Shown here in pieces: positions 45,941 through 58,936 of a stretch of DNA of 64,000 nt. The stretch is from Pteria penguin (lineage: Eukaryota; Mollusca; Bivalvia; Pterioida; Pteriidae): positions 15,728,001 to 15,792,000 of the forward strand of contig CM068582.1 in assembly GCA_035048485.1 (NCBI GenBank), given 5' to 3'. Positions within the stretch are counted from its first letter, which is position 1. The number at the start of each line of letters is the position of its first letter. Both the position numbers and the translations under genes were made by a program. The notes beneath the pieces were generated by a model that ran no database searches, was not told the DNA's origin, and saw nothing but the letters and a program-made list of their open reading frames with translations.

Positions 45941-46563
45941 AAATATCTGGATGTTTCATAAAATAATTTACATTGCCGAGATACTGAAAACTTAACAACG
46001 ACATTGGATTCCATCCATGTTTATCGGAGAAATTCAGAATGTTGAGCACAGAATTTGTCAAGTAAAACACTCGTTTATGCAATCCTACTTTACAATCACT
46101 ACGTTATCTATGATATATGATATAGTTTTCTATTGTTGTGCGTGCAGCTATTGAAAGCTATATCATATATCAGTAAATTCAATTATTACAGATTTATGAA
46201 ACATCCAGATATTTTATCTAAATAAATGAAATGAAATGTAAATGAAAATGAAAATATTGATAAAGTATTATAAATTCTACAATAACAAAAACTAGATAAT
46301 TTTGTGCTCTTGTTGCATTTCTTATTCACGCCTATTCTCATATATAGTGGACACTTTTTCCGAAGAATTATAAAAATTCTCAATTCTGAGCTTCACAAAA
46401 TAGTCGTTTCATTTCTTGAGGGTGATAATACTAACATTGTGAACAGAATGAGCTTATTATCTGAGATATAAGTTTTGAATGATGGATCGATTTGTATCGA
46501 ATAAACAAAATTTCACACATTTATTTACACGACAGTGATACGACAGTCATTAAGATGGCCATA

Positions 46564-48348
46564 ACGTAGATTACACATCTGTAAATATTTTACCATCATT
46601 GTAATTAAACTTGAAATAAACCGTCAGACTCTTTTACGGTTATTCTATAATGAAAATTTGTAGATTGCAGCAAACTGACATTAAAATTCTTTTGTTTTTA
46701 TTTTCGTTAGTCTGTGTGTAGCTACTTATGTTGTGCCCAGAATGTTCATACGGAAGATCTACAAAGTAAAATTATAAATGCCACCACCTGATGCATATGG
46801 TTATCTTTCAATCAATAATAACATTAATGTACTTGAATTTCATAATCAGCTAAATGTTAAACACCCCTTCAAGTGTACAATATATGGAATTTTTTTTTTT
46901 TTTTTTTTTTTTGGTTGAAGGGCAGTAGACTGTTAGAAAAACTTCTAGTTACTTTTAACTTATTCTTCGTTTATTCAATTTGTTAAGTTTTCTATTCTTT
47001 CTTTCTTTTCATTTATACAGTGCTTTCTTACCCACTCTCTTACTTTTTCACGATGACGCATCGCTTCTGTTTTCGTTAATTATAAAATAGGCTTGTATTA
47101 TGTTTTTGTTTTCCCCCCCTCTTTTTTCAAAGTACTTTTCCTCCTCTTTCGTATTTTTTTTCTAATCCCTGTACTCCTGAATATCCATCTTTGGTTTTCC
47201 ATCCACAAAAGAAGAAAAACAACGACCATGTTGCTAACATCTTTATAATATATCATGTAATGGTAATGTGATCTACGTTGCTTTTCCTGTAATCTACGTT
47301 ATCAAGTTTTAACGAGACGTACAGGTCATATATTAACAAAGTTAAAATAAACATGCACTGTATAGTATTATATACAGTATCACCCTCATAAAAGGGTAAT
47401 TAGCAGTTATCAATTTATGTCCATATGGTTTAAACACCCGCCCATATGCTGAGTTGTAGACTTATTTGTAATCTACGTTCTCGACAAATAACACTGAATG
47501 TACTCGAAATATCTCGAAAAAATCCTCCCAAAACATCTTTAATTGATAGACAAATAGTGATTTTACGTTTTAAAGTATCATTATCAAGAATTGAACGTAT
47601 TCTGTTCATTTGGACACACATCGTTTTCATTCAAAATTTTTATGTTTTCAATGTCATTTCAATGCAGGATATTCCCGGTTAAGTCGAAGCTGATTAAAAT
47701 GATGCATTATAAAAGCATATTTGCATTAAATTTGCACTAAATACATTATATTTAAGTTATTTTTTTTTTTAAATTTGATGTATAATCAGTACATACTGTA
47801 TTCTTTCCTCTGTAGTCAATGCCTTTGCCAAGTTGGCCTTTTTTTTCGAAAAAGTGTGTTGTGTATATCTTGTTCAATCGGAATACCAGTATTTAGCACT
47901 ACCAGAAGACTCAAAATGGTCTACAAGATCCGTCAGAGTAGTATGAATCGTTCTTCTACCAGAAGAAGCCAGAAGTGATGATAATGGCAGAATTAACAAG
48001 AACAAACGAGCAATTTACTTCTGAGAAATTTTTAATTTGTAAATTTACTTGTTAAATGATTTGTAAATTTTTATCATTGCACTCAAACTGAAACGAAAAT
48101 AAACGGATTTGCCTGAACTTATTGAATGATTCTCTTGTAGACCGACCACGTAGATTACATTCTTAACCATTCGCTTGAAAATACAACATTCAAAAAGTAT
48201 AATCTTCATAGCGTGTATTATGCTGTTGATATATTGATTTGGTTTGTGTAATTTATATCATTGGGGACTTAAATATGAGTTTAATGCTTTAAGAAAGAAC
48301 GTTCTACCCGAACCTTTCTCGATCTTAATGCTGGGAACGTAGATTACA
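46564..48348. promoter_or_regulatory. Cluster of a 12-bp motif acgtagattaca
   Basis: Exact copies are at 46564-46575, 48148-48159 and 48337-48348 (+), and in reverse complement at 47288-47299 and 47467-47478. A one-mismatch copy lies at 47267-47278. The spacing is irregular and flanks do not align by eye. This looks like clustered binding sites or a recurrent piece of a repeat. No gene is recognised in the interval; a regulatory role is inference. Confidence 0.4.
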
Positions 48349-49459
48349 TAGGTTTTGGAGACATAAGATCATCGATAATCATAGATGTCATGAGGTCTAA
48401 AACATTTTGTGTTTCATTTAAAATAAAACTAGGTTATATCCTCAAACTGCTTGTATCAAATATTACACATTCACGTGAAATGAAATTGTTATTTGCAAAC
48501 GGTTTTATATAGTACCCTCGAATGCGACACGACGAATTCAGTAAAATGTCATCATCCTTGTGAGCAAAGTAATTAGGATATGTAGACCATAACTACATCA
48601 TTTAACTAAAGAAATGCAAGGGTAATAAATGATGCAACTCGATGCAACAATATTTTGTCTTTATTTTAATGTTCAAGGTAAGGCGACACCCTAAATAGGA
48701 AAGTGTCCACTTTATATGAGAATAGGATAGGAATAGAATCCTTTACAAAGAACATAAGGGGATCACAGAATTAACTATAAGTAAATCGTTCTCGCCTTGA
48801 TGCAGTACCAGAGTTTATTGCAGAATAAATGAAGGTCTTTCTGATCGATTTATTATCTGTATGACAAATTGGTCTGCATTTTCAATAAATTACCGTGTCA
48901 AAACTGGAGAGCCATAAATCATTTCTCTTTTAATGATGTTGGTTATATTGTCTTTTGTTATCATTATTCCCATTTTTATAAACTTGAATACCTCATTATT
49001 ATTGATGTTTATTGTATTGTATAACGGATGTGTTCCACTTTAATTGGTTTAATCTTTAGAATATGTAGAAGTGTAATACATTGCTTTACACGTAATTGCA
49101 TCAAATTGTTTCGATTTTGCTTATTGTTTCACAGTAGCAGTCCTGCTGTTGAGAATTTTACGACAGAAATACACACACGGTACACTTACTTTACTATCAT
49201 ATACATGTAAATCATCTATTTTGTTTGATATTATACTTTATGCAAGGTACTATTATTCAAGGACGATCTCAATTTTCTGTCCGAGTTGCCGTTCTCTCTT
49301 ATTCCTCTGCTACTGATTTCTAGTTGAAACTATTGACGATATTTTTCACGAAGTTATAAACATGACTTTTTTGTTCTTATACTATGTTTAAAGTGTAGTC
49401 TGATAATATCATATACATAAATAGCACATTTGCAGATACTGTTATAACATAGATCGGAT

Positions 49460-49770
49460 AGTCCCCGAGGGCATCATAAGTCTAGTTTTCAGTGCTTTTG
49501 TACTGACATGAGATATATACTTCAAATTTTCAGTCATCAAATTAAGTAAATCACTCAAAAACTAAGGAGTGTCTCTCTTATGCATAGTTCTGTCCTTAGA
49601 TAGATTCTTTGGTTCAACTTTCGGTAATTTTGATTTCAACACTTTTCTTCAAATATTTATATATTTTGAGAATTCCAATCATTTGGCCACGAGCATTACT
49701 GAAGAGACATAAGTTGTCGAAATGCCCATATGGTGCTCTAAATTATAAAGTATATATGTACTATAATTAT
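49460..49770 (+). repeat. Dispersed repeat copy of the gcgcatatggt family
   Basis: It contains gagggcatcataagtctagt, ccttagatagattctttggt, attccaatcatttggccacg and atgcccatatggtgctc. It lacks the gccggtgtcactgctgg start of the 45.6-kb copy. Confidence 0.65.
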
Positions 49771-50084
49771 CAGGATGTTAACGAATTACCACAGTCCATC
49801 TAAAGACTTCTCCATTCAAAATAAAGGTACTAAAATGAAACTATGAAATATTATATTCTACACTTAAAGCACTTTTTATGGATCTTTGTAACTATAAGAC
49901 TTATATCTGTCAATATATGTCACAGTAAGATGTAATTTCGTCAAAATTACGAATCAAGGGGCAGGTAAGTCCAGTAGTGTCTCATTGGACTTTTCTGAGG
50001 ACTGAGGTTTAATTTCAGCTGTTGCCTTCCATAATTCTAGACCAAGGTTCCTTGTTACAGTAAATATTGACATTTATAAAAATC

Positions 50085-50205
50085 AAAATCCCTAGCTGCA
50101 TCGGGTGGGTCCGTATACTGTACAAAATTATGTAGCAATGCACCTGGCAAGTGCCGCCACTATATAAGTACAATAATCTAAGAGTGGCGTACAACCATAA
50201 CAAAC
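50085..50205 (+). repeat. SINE family A tail fragment
   Basis: It contains ctgcatcgggtgggtccgta, caatgcacctggcaagtgcc and agtggcgtacaac, a diverged match to the 3' half of family A. Confidence 0.5.
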
Positions 50206-50254
50206 AAACCAATACTAAGGAAAAATTGAAATTTACACTTATAATATATAAAAC

Positions 50255-50345
50255 GGGGTTTTGTTTTCTTCTTTTTATTTTATTATTTTTTTCTTCTTTT
50301 CTTTTCTTTCTTTCTCTCTTTCCTTCTTTTTTGTTGTTGTTGTTA
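50255..50345. repeat. T/C-rich low-complexity tract
   Basis: Homopyrimidine-rich run (ttcttctttt-like) ending in (gtt)n. Overlapping frames are artefacts. Confidence 0.8.
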
Positions 50346-51787
50346 CGAAATCGATTCCATTCATTGAATACATTGAAACTTACTATTCGTATGTAAGTGT
50401 GCTGCATGGCAGGTTTATACGCAATACCTTAATCTCGCTGATAGCATTCCTGAAAAAAATATTGAAAATGCTGTGCATGCATATATATAAATGAAATATG
50501 TAAAGCTTTAGGATCATTGCTATGCATCAAATGTCGGTTCTTTGTTCCTAGATATATGTTAATCATGGGTATGACAATTGTGGCTATATTGTTGCCATCG
50601 GGTACACTTTTATATAGATGGTGATAGCAAGGCATTGTGGAATTATAACAGTATCTGTGTCTGTGATTAATTAATCTGTTTCTTATTCCATTGTGTGAAT
50701 CGTTGGTATGTCCATCTAATTACTCAACAAAGAATGTGATTGGCATTTGATTTGCATAGTTATGGCATAAGCTTTTATATCCCAAGAAATACCAGTATTG
50801 TTATACGTCTGATGTAAGCGTCTGGTATTCTTGGTCTATTTATATTGCACTTGAATGTCAATCTTTGATGTGGTGGCCATTAATGATGAACTCTGATTTC
50901 ATTCAGGACAACTTAATGCATTTTCTAAGGATGTTTATTCCGGTCTTTCAGGATAATGAATACTTTTCATGTCTTGAAAGCAATCCTTGGAATGTACAAT
51001 AAAGATGGTCGATATTTAGCGAAACGTAATGTATACAAAGACATAAAACGACATTTTATCCATATAAAATCCTAAAACAATGTGGTGTCACGAGGCTGTA
51101 GTTTAAGAGCACATTTAGGTTTCATAAACATCATAGTGATAAAATGATGGGGAAACCCCAACTTGGTAGTCGCTAAAGGAAAACAAAACCGAATGGCATT
51201 CTACAAGAATCATCAATGATGTATGAACCGATGATGCCCGATGTGAAAAAGCATTTACTGTTGGCTATAAATACATTTATTTACCTACAGTCGTCGAATC
51301 AGGTAATTCCGTGTATATGGTTGTCAAAGTCGATATCTGCGACAGAAACTTTTATGATGAAGTTATCATCACAAGATTATAACAAATATCTCATTACGGT
51401 ATTTTTTTTCAAATCTGATAAAACTGCTATCATGACATTGTGTATAAATACAAGTTTTCATTATGTAATAATTTACCTCAATTGTTAGGTAGTAGTAGAC
51501 GGTAAATCGTTATAGATTGTAACAATCGAAAACTGTTTACGTAAATTGAAACCAAAATACTACAAAATAAAAAAGTTCATTTTTGAATAAATATGACATA
51601 GTGTAGCGAACAAGTTATTTTGGTTCAACTTAGATAATACTGCAAAGATGGTTGCATGTTAACACTGTACACCTACAAAACCATTTATGTCATTCACATT
51701 TTTATTGGTCAAGAAATGTACCCTTGATATATCCCTGCCAATGTAAGAGAGCTGGCATAATAGTTGGCATACGAATGAGATTTTGCT

Positions 51788-52190
51788 GACAAGGAAATCA
51801 TAGCTGTAGTTGAATAAGATTGATATTTTGCTGACAAGCTGTTCACGGCTGTTGTTGAATAAAATGGATATTTTGATGACAATGTGTTTACGGCTGTTGT
51901 TGAATAAGATTGAGATTATGAAGACAAGTAGTTCACGATTGTTGGTGAATAAGATTGAGTTGCTGCTGACAAAAAAGAAAAAAGAGGAGTTACTGGCTCA
52001 GTTATGTGGCAGAAGTCACCATGGAGCTATACAATACATGGATATAATATAGATAATATACTAGAACATATAACACATTACAAAAATATTTGATTGTAGT
52101 GCAATTACGATACCGACTTAGGACCAAACAAATGGTGTGACCAGGAATTCACAGCTGCTGGTGAATAAGATTTTCCTGACAAGGCGTCCC
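51788..52190. repeat. 45-bp tandem repeat split by a LINE 5' fragment
   Basis: Four units of about 45 bp (tgttgaataagattga, tattttgctgacaag, ttcacggctg) run to about 51970. A further unit, cacagctgctggtgaataag, appears at about 52151. Between them, 51975-52045 matches the reverse complement of the LINE 5' end at 31300-31345 (gaggagttactggctcagtt, ccatggagctatacaa). Confidence 0.6.
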
Positions 52191-52916
52191 AGAAATTGTT
52201 GCTGCTAATAGACAGAATGTTCTTTCTTCTCTTTATCATATGATCCTATTTCTGTTTCTAAAGAGATCCTTGTTCAGTTTTTATCCCTAGTAGTTATAAT
52301 GTATAAATTGATCGCGAAGCTGTTGCGTTAATGATGCATGTACATGTATAAAGCAATTTTAATGTTTACTCCATCCTATAGCTCCCCTGTTGAATTCCAT
52401 GTCTCCATGAATTTTTAATAACCTAGTAACGAAAGTAATATAAGCCACATCTTTCAAATCTCTAAACTGTACTCTAAAACTTCCATGTTCTTTACCTATT
52501 ACTGGTTAATAATCTGGTTACGTACTATAAACACAACTTTATTTCAGTTTCCTTTATTTTCACAATTCGCTTCTCGTCTCTTTCAGTGTAATTCCTTCTC
52601 CATCTTTATTTAATTTTTGGTTTTTATTTTAGTTATGTCATAACTTCATATCTTGAGTATGTTATTGAGTTATTTATTTGTTTATGGAAGAAATCAATTA
52701 CTTAGTATTAATGATTAGATATACTATGAATCTCCATCATGGCTGAGTTTAAAATCATAGGTTGATAGTTTACAGGTCCAATCAGTTTACGCGATAGCGT
52801 AGCAGGTGTATGATTTTCAGAAAGAAGCGATTTAACAGCATGCGTTGCCTAATTAATGGGCTTGTAAAAGCGTACAAAAATACATATAGTTTCAACAACA
52901 CCTGAACATTAATGCC

Positions 52917-52958
<42 letters not shown>

Positions 52959-55190
52959 TTTTTGTTCTTTCAATTTTCATTCTACTTGATACCTTTTCAT
53001 GATAATCTATAATACATAATGATTTTTACTACATTTTTATATAATCTGATGATTTGGTTTTGCGAGGTTCACACTTATAATCCTTGCTTAAATACTTTTT
53101 ATCAAGTTTATAGATGTATGAATAATCAGTTTCCAACTGTATTCCATATATACGCTATAATCCTATAATAAAACTATATCATGGTTTATTCAGATCAATA
53201 GAAATACTCTATAAAAACATTACATTACATTACATTACATCACTGCTCGAAAACTATCTGAGAAAAATATTTCAATATTCGCACTTTATAAAAAGGTAAA
53301 TGATAATTTATACATATCGAAATTTTAATTCTCTGTAAAACCTGAAATATGTCATAGATTTTAAGTACTAAGAAAACTATGGAGTTTAGTTTTTCCCCCG
53401 ATTTGACTGTGGTTGTCATGGTATCTATGACAAAGTCATCTGAAAAAATTTGAAGAATTGTGAGAACAAGGCATATTTGCCAGGCTTTTTTCCCCCTGGA
53501 AACAGGTATAATAGGTCACTTCAGTTATTAAAGTTTTTAAATCTTCATCACTAAAAATACCAATCGTTGCAAAATTGATTGTATATTTTATATATACATA
53601 AAAGGAGTAAGGGGGAGAGTAACTCAGATAATATAACGTTATCCACCGAGCATAACAACAGGCGAAATTTCTGACAAATAATTTTCTCACACATTTGACC
53701 TCATTTTATGTTATGTTATATTAGCTTAAATTGTTACATTTATTCATTACTACAATTTTAATACCCTGTTTGAATCTTGGCACATTGTTTTGTGTGCCAA
53801 TATGTGCTTCGAATTTGACTCTTTTCATCCAATCAGTTTTGAACTCAAGCCATTCATAAGGAGTGATTTAGTAATAGGTCGTAGTTACTTCCCGAGGGAG
53901 TCTAATCCACTCAACCTCATAGAAACCGGGTATCTCGGATTCATATTCATCTCCATGACTGGAATAAAGACTTTAGTTTCTTTGTTATTTAGAAATTCAT
54001 ATAAAGCCTCCAAGAAATGAACACACAACGCAGTGCAACAATATTTTCATTATTATGTTGTGTCGACTCTTTTTATCTTGTGTGAATATTTGAACTTAAT
54101 GAATACTGATAAAGAAACTGTATAAGCATGTTGACGAGAAAGAAATCATTATCTGTTGGAAATGAATTTCATTTATAAAACACACTAGACACTCCTGGGA
54201 AAGTTAAATTCAGAAAAAAAAGAAACTCCTTTACTCTCAAATAACCATAAGAAATATTTCTGATCTTGTGGAAACTTTGGTGACTGGATTAATAGTTACT
54301 TAGATATATAGATTTCTATGTCGCAGTATCTTGATCAATATATGAAGAAATACAATCATTTTCTTTGTACAATTGACATGAATGTTTGATGAAATATATC
54401 AAGTGAAAATTGACATGTTTCATATGTGATTTCCTTTTTTTTCTCATGAAGACCGTGTCTTTTGAAGTCAACTTGAATGTAAAACTGAGCGTTCACGCTC
54501 ACATTCAATCTTTTAAATAACATTATTTCTATAGACTGTTTGGTGTGACCTTTGCAAATATTCCGATAAAAAGTGTATTTCTGAACGATTTTTCTATCTT
54601 AATTGTGATTGCACATTAATCTTTCTTACGTAATGTTAAAACATATGTATTCAGAGATACACAGCACCAGGAATGCTGTTTAGCACGAAATTTGTCTTTT
54701 TGATGACTATGTGAATGTTATTTGTTCAACTAACGTTACATATCTTCTATAAGACAGATATTTTCTTTCAAAAACACTTTGTCCAGACATGTTTGCGTAG
54801 GCAGTGAAGAGTTGCACACTCATGTGAACAAAATTATAAGGCTTTAAATAAGTTTGATGTGTTATCTTTGCTCAATATGAAAAGGAACGTCACACCATCC
54901 CTTTTATTTTCTTTCCATAGGATAAACAACGGTAACAAAAACCTTCACATTCGAGAAAAGATCATCTTACAACAAATTAGTTAGTATCTCGGTATCTTAA
55001 CAATATAAGTAGCAAAATCGATTTGACATATGTACTAATCAATCATGAAAATAAACGAGGAACAAAGACTGAATAATTATGCCTAAAACTAAAATAACCC
55101 ATCTGATCACGAGAAGATTAAAGCTGTAGCGGGTTGGAGACTCAAGACTTACAAATTTGTTTTATTTCAAAACCCATAACTACACAAATA
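52190..55190. other. AT-rich intergenic sequence, no gene seen
   Basis: Apart from the poly-T tract and a five-unit (ttaca)n near 53218-53243, I see no splice-supported exon or known domain. Confidence 0.5.
52921..52957. repeat. Poly-T run of 37 bases
   Basis: An uninterrupted T tract. It could be the reverse of a poly(A) tail from a retroposed copy, but I do not recognise the sequence on either side. Confidence 0.9.
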
Positions 55191-55194
55191 TTAG

Positions 55195-55460
55195 CAATAT
55201 ACGAAATTAACTGGTGTCACATGACTATGGCGCTAACAACAATGTACCACAGTGGACATTCACGGACCCCTGAAATTCAGAGGTGAAACCAGGTACCCGG
55301 AAAGAGTGAGCCGTCTCCTGTTTAGCTAGTCACACTCGCCTTGAATGCCCTTACATACAGACGAAACAAATATATTATGCAGTACTGTATATATACTTGA
55401 ATGTGAACAAACATATGTCACAGCCAAATAACATCGGGAGAAAGGGTATAATGGCACTTA
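55195..55460. repeat. Single copy of the 315-bp unknown repeat
   Basis: Matches 36283-36945: aactggtgtcacatgactat, gacattcacggacccctgaa, ttcagaggtgaaaccaggta, gaatgcccttacatacagac. It ends about 200 bases before the signal-peptide exon at 55659. Confidence 0.75.
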
Positions 55461-55658
55461 AATCAGATAGAATCATTCTCCTGTCGCATGGCACCATGGA
55501 ACCTGTGTTCGAGTTACGAACAGTAAAACCATAAGTATGCTTACATTCTATTTTATATACAGTGACGATAAATCATTCAGTAAATCTGCTCACAAATTCA
55601 TTTTTATTGTCGGCATGCAATTTGCATGTAAATTTTAAGATTGCTTTTCATTTTGCAG

Positions 55659-55775
55659 TCAAGTTTTATTATTGCATATCAACTCACGAGACTGTGTCAA
55701 ACATGGAATCGATCACCGCTCGGAAATTTTATTATGTTCTGTTTAGTCTTATATTCATGGATTGCATATATGCTG
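55659..55775 (+). CDS. Candidate orphan first coding exon encoding a signal peptide
   Basis: A good acceptor (ttcattttgcag) leads to a short leader and then ATG at 55703 in strong context (aacATGG). It encodes MESITARKFYYVLFSLIFMD plus CIYA, a typical signal peptide, and ends in phase 1 at GCTG|gtacaa. Phase 1 is what the receptor genes upstream use after their leader. No matching downstream exon was recognised. It could belong to an unseen or decayed gene, or splice (G|AC) to the gene 3 exon at 59250, which would be in frame. Donor gtacaa is weak. Confidence 0.4.
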
Positions 55776-55897
55776 GTACAAAACTCTAGAATTATGTCGG
55801 AAACAATTCACACGTTTTGAACAAAATATTCCTGATCCGAAAAGTAATGTTCAGAAATTAACATACTTTCGTAACGTATCAGATTACAACAGACTGT

Positions 55898-55932
55898 TTC
55901 TATCTATCTATCTATCTATCTATGTATCCATC

Positions 55933-56010
<78 letters not shown>
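55898..56010. repeat. (TATC)n and (TA)n microsatellite
   Basis: About six tatc units, then about 35 TA units. The IYIYIY frame here is an artefact. Confidence 0.95.
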
Positions 56011-56014
<4 letters not shown>

Positions 56015-56363
56015 GGAAGTTTTCGATGAAGTTTGAATTAGTAATTGACCCTATACAAATACAATTTTACAACTGTAATGAAAAACAGAGAATTTTCTTC
56101 TTATAAGAGATTGAAAACTGAACACATTGTTAAGGAAAGGTAATCAATATAACTTAATTTTCTGTTTGGGTAATTAAGCATTTTTCTTTGAGGCGATTAG
56201 TTTAGACCTGATACAGAATTTATGTCGATTTTCCACGTTGTTGGCTTCCCTTCAATTCTGATGTAAGGTACTGTTTATTTTCAAACGAGATGATCTCATG
56301 ATCTGAATGTATAGAATTCTGTATGTAAATACTTCAAATGTCTTAATAACCAAAATATATAAA

Positions 56364-56369
<6 letters not shown>

Positions 56370-56441
<72 letters not shown>
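56370..56441. repeat. (ATA)n microsatellite
   Basis: About 24 ATA units. The poly-Tyr frame on the minus strand is an artefact. Confidence 0.95.
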
Positions 56442-58850
56442 GAAATAAATTGTAGATATTAACCTCAAACAAATAACACAATTTACATATAAGTGTCCGT
56501 TGTTTTCCCATATCGACATTATACTGCTACCTAAGCAGCTTAATATTGATGCATTATGCGTATCTTATCTTTCACAAAGTATTGAAATGCTAAGAAGTTT
56601 TGACAGGAGTGGCACACCATATTTATTTTAAAATACTAAAGTACGTAAAATACGATAGCAGAGACAGTCGTTTGGCACATTTATTGATCCTTATCAGTCA
56701 GAAGTGAGTTCAGGTACCCAAAAGGAGATAATGTGTGTCAACACATTTTAAATGACTATTTAACATGCATTTGTTATGAATGTGTTATTCGTCTATGGTA
56801 CAAAAAGAAGATAAAATCTACAATCGATTTCAGGAAAAGAATTTAACTTACAATTTACACAATATGTTTATGAAATCTTTCTTGCTCTCATTACGTTTCA
56901 GGTTAATACTAATATTTGGATATTGAAACGAGCGAATCGATTCGGTCTTTTGACGTTATTGTTGTTTTCCTTGTGTAGAAGTTTTGGGGTCAGTGAATCG
57001 TATTCAATATTTTGAAAGTTTGTGTTGAAACAATGTATCAAAAGAATTAATCAATACACATCTCTTTGCTATATACAGATGGTGGATATTTCATAATAAT
57101 GGATATTTGTAAACATATACACTTTTCAATTTCTCCATTTGATAGGATTCATTTAAAACCAGTTAACACTTTGCTTGAAAAATGATAGACAAGGGATCAA
57201 GGCAATGGATGGTTTAGAAAAACGAACCAAACATATTTCTACTGTAGATGTACTCCAGACCATTTACCATTAAGAAGTAGCTCAATATAAACATGACAAA
57301 AGAATAGTAAATCGTTATTGAAATTCCTAGGGAAAATTGTTTGTATGAATATCACTTGAGGACATTTTGTCCTAAAGCTAATCGATATGTATTTTGAATT
57401 CATATATATTAATATTTATAATAAGACAAAGAAGGTCCAAATAGATTCCCATAATGTTCTTAGGAATATCTAAGTAGCATTCAACGTCATTTATATTTTC
57501 AGATGCATTTGTTTGATATGTATTAAACAGAAACATTCATTATCATCTTTTATTTCTCTTGATTTCTGTTAATGTTAGTTTGAGACATACGTATTGTGTG
57601 TGAATGTGAAAATGAATTTCATCCTTCTACTTATGATATTAATCAGAAACACACAGCTACCATAGATGTTGTGTTGCCTACAATACATGTAATAGACAAA
57701 TACAAGGCTGTTGAACTTCATCTTATGCCTCGACAGACTTTTCCGCTTTCTAATCATATTATCAACAGATTCTTGTATACAACATTCGGCATTCATGTTT
57801 AAAAACTGGTCAACAATTTACTCTAGAAATATTCTATTGCCTCTAAACAGTGTCTAACAACAAACAAACGAAAAGTCATTCTGTCATTTGTCTATATAAT
57901 CATACAGGATTTCATTTCATTAAAACCCTTATCAAAATGCTAAATTAATTTTAGAATGCATGCTTTTCCAATCTTAAGTTAAACACACAATGCTGTATAA
58001 CTGCCTTAGTGTGATAAGTGAATGAATCAAGGCATCAGCTAACAATTTCCACTCGTGGGAAAAGAGTAGATAGCATCAATATTCCAATTATTGAATGACG
58101 TCCTGTAAGCTTTTACTTCATAGGGGAATATGCATATTAAGACTGGTTCACACAGAAATTGCTGATGCAAAATTGATTGAATTCATAGTAACATTTGTAT
58201 TCACTGCCAAGTGTAGTATAAAACGGTATTATTTGATAGAATATTGTGTACTTATGTTTGATCATAATGTAAATCAAACTCATTATTTAATCAATTAAAA
58301 TAATGAATAGATCATGAGAAGAATTTACAACGAAAAAGACATCAACAATGCCTAGCCTCTTTTATCGTGATATTGATAGTATGGAACATAAGCTGACATA
58401 AAAGTTAGCTTTTATTGATGTGAGTAAGATTTTTCCCGCTCAAACCTTCAACTGACAGCGTGAAGTTACTAGGGTGTAATGAAACAGTAAGCATTTCATA
58501 CAAGGTGTTTGGGATCAATGATTCGTTACAAATCTATATAGTGTTGGTCGATCGTTGTCCAATATGAAGCAACATTACCAAATCGATTTCTCTTTAAAAC
58601 AAAGGTGTCTTCCCAAATTCATTTATTATTTATTTTCCTCCGAAATGCCTTTCTGCATCGAATATAATATTCACGAACCATGGAAATATATCACTATCTA
58701 TTAGATATACACACTAACGTAATCGATGCTACAGTCTCACAATTTTAAACAATAGTTAGGTGACAAGGAGAATTGTTTCTAGGGAATGTACAGAAATTCG
58801 ATGATAAAGAATCGATGCCACAACAAGTGCTTTACTTTGACATCGCAGTA
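56442..58850. other. AT-rich intergenic sequence, no gene seen
   Basis: The frame at 57584-57802 is open for about 73 codons, but I could not link it to splice sites or a known domain. The rest shows no coding signal. Confidence 0.45.
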
Positions 58851-58852
58851 CA

Positions 58853-58860
58853 TATATAAA
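58853..58860 (+). promoter_or_regulatory. Candidate TATA box of gene 3
   Basis: TATATAAA lies about 68 bases upstream of the ATG at 58921 and close to where transcription of gene 3 should begin. A tcagtt initiator-like string at 58901-58906 is somewhat far from it. AT-rich context makes chance matches common. Confidence 0.35.
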
Positions 58861-58920
58861 CGATGTGCTGAGGGAACTGCTGCTTAGCGAGTAAGTTGTA
58901 TCAGTTGAATTTGTACATAC

Positions 58921-58936
58921 ATGGATTCTATTACAC
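58921..58936 (+). CDS. Gene 3 candidate first coding exon
   Basis: ATG GAT TCT ATT ACA C is followed by gtaaga, a consensus donor in phase 1. Joined to 59250 it reads MDSITHTPSIEMAK. Joined to 59248 it would stop after a few codons (upstream ORF), leaving ATG 59267 as the start. Confidence 0.45.

Noticed and set aside
57503..57524. Possible microexon resembling the gene 2 DAFGKLK exon (shared cagatgcatttg)
   Set aside because: In the required phase it hits a stop after four codons and lacks a good donor; an 11-base match is weak.
57584..57802. 73-codon open frame
   Set aside because: No acceptor in the right phase (the frame is preceded by an in-frame stop) and no family resemblance; kept only as unexplained.
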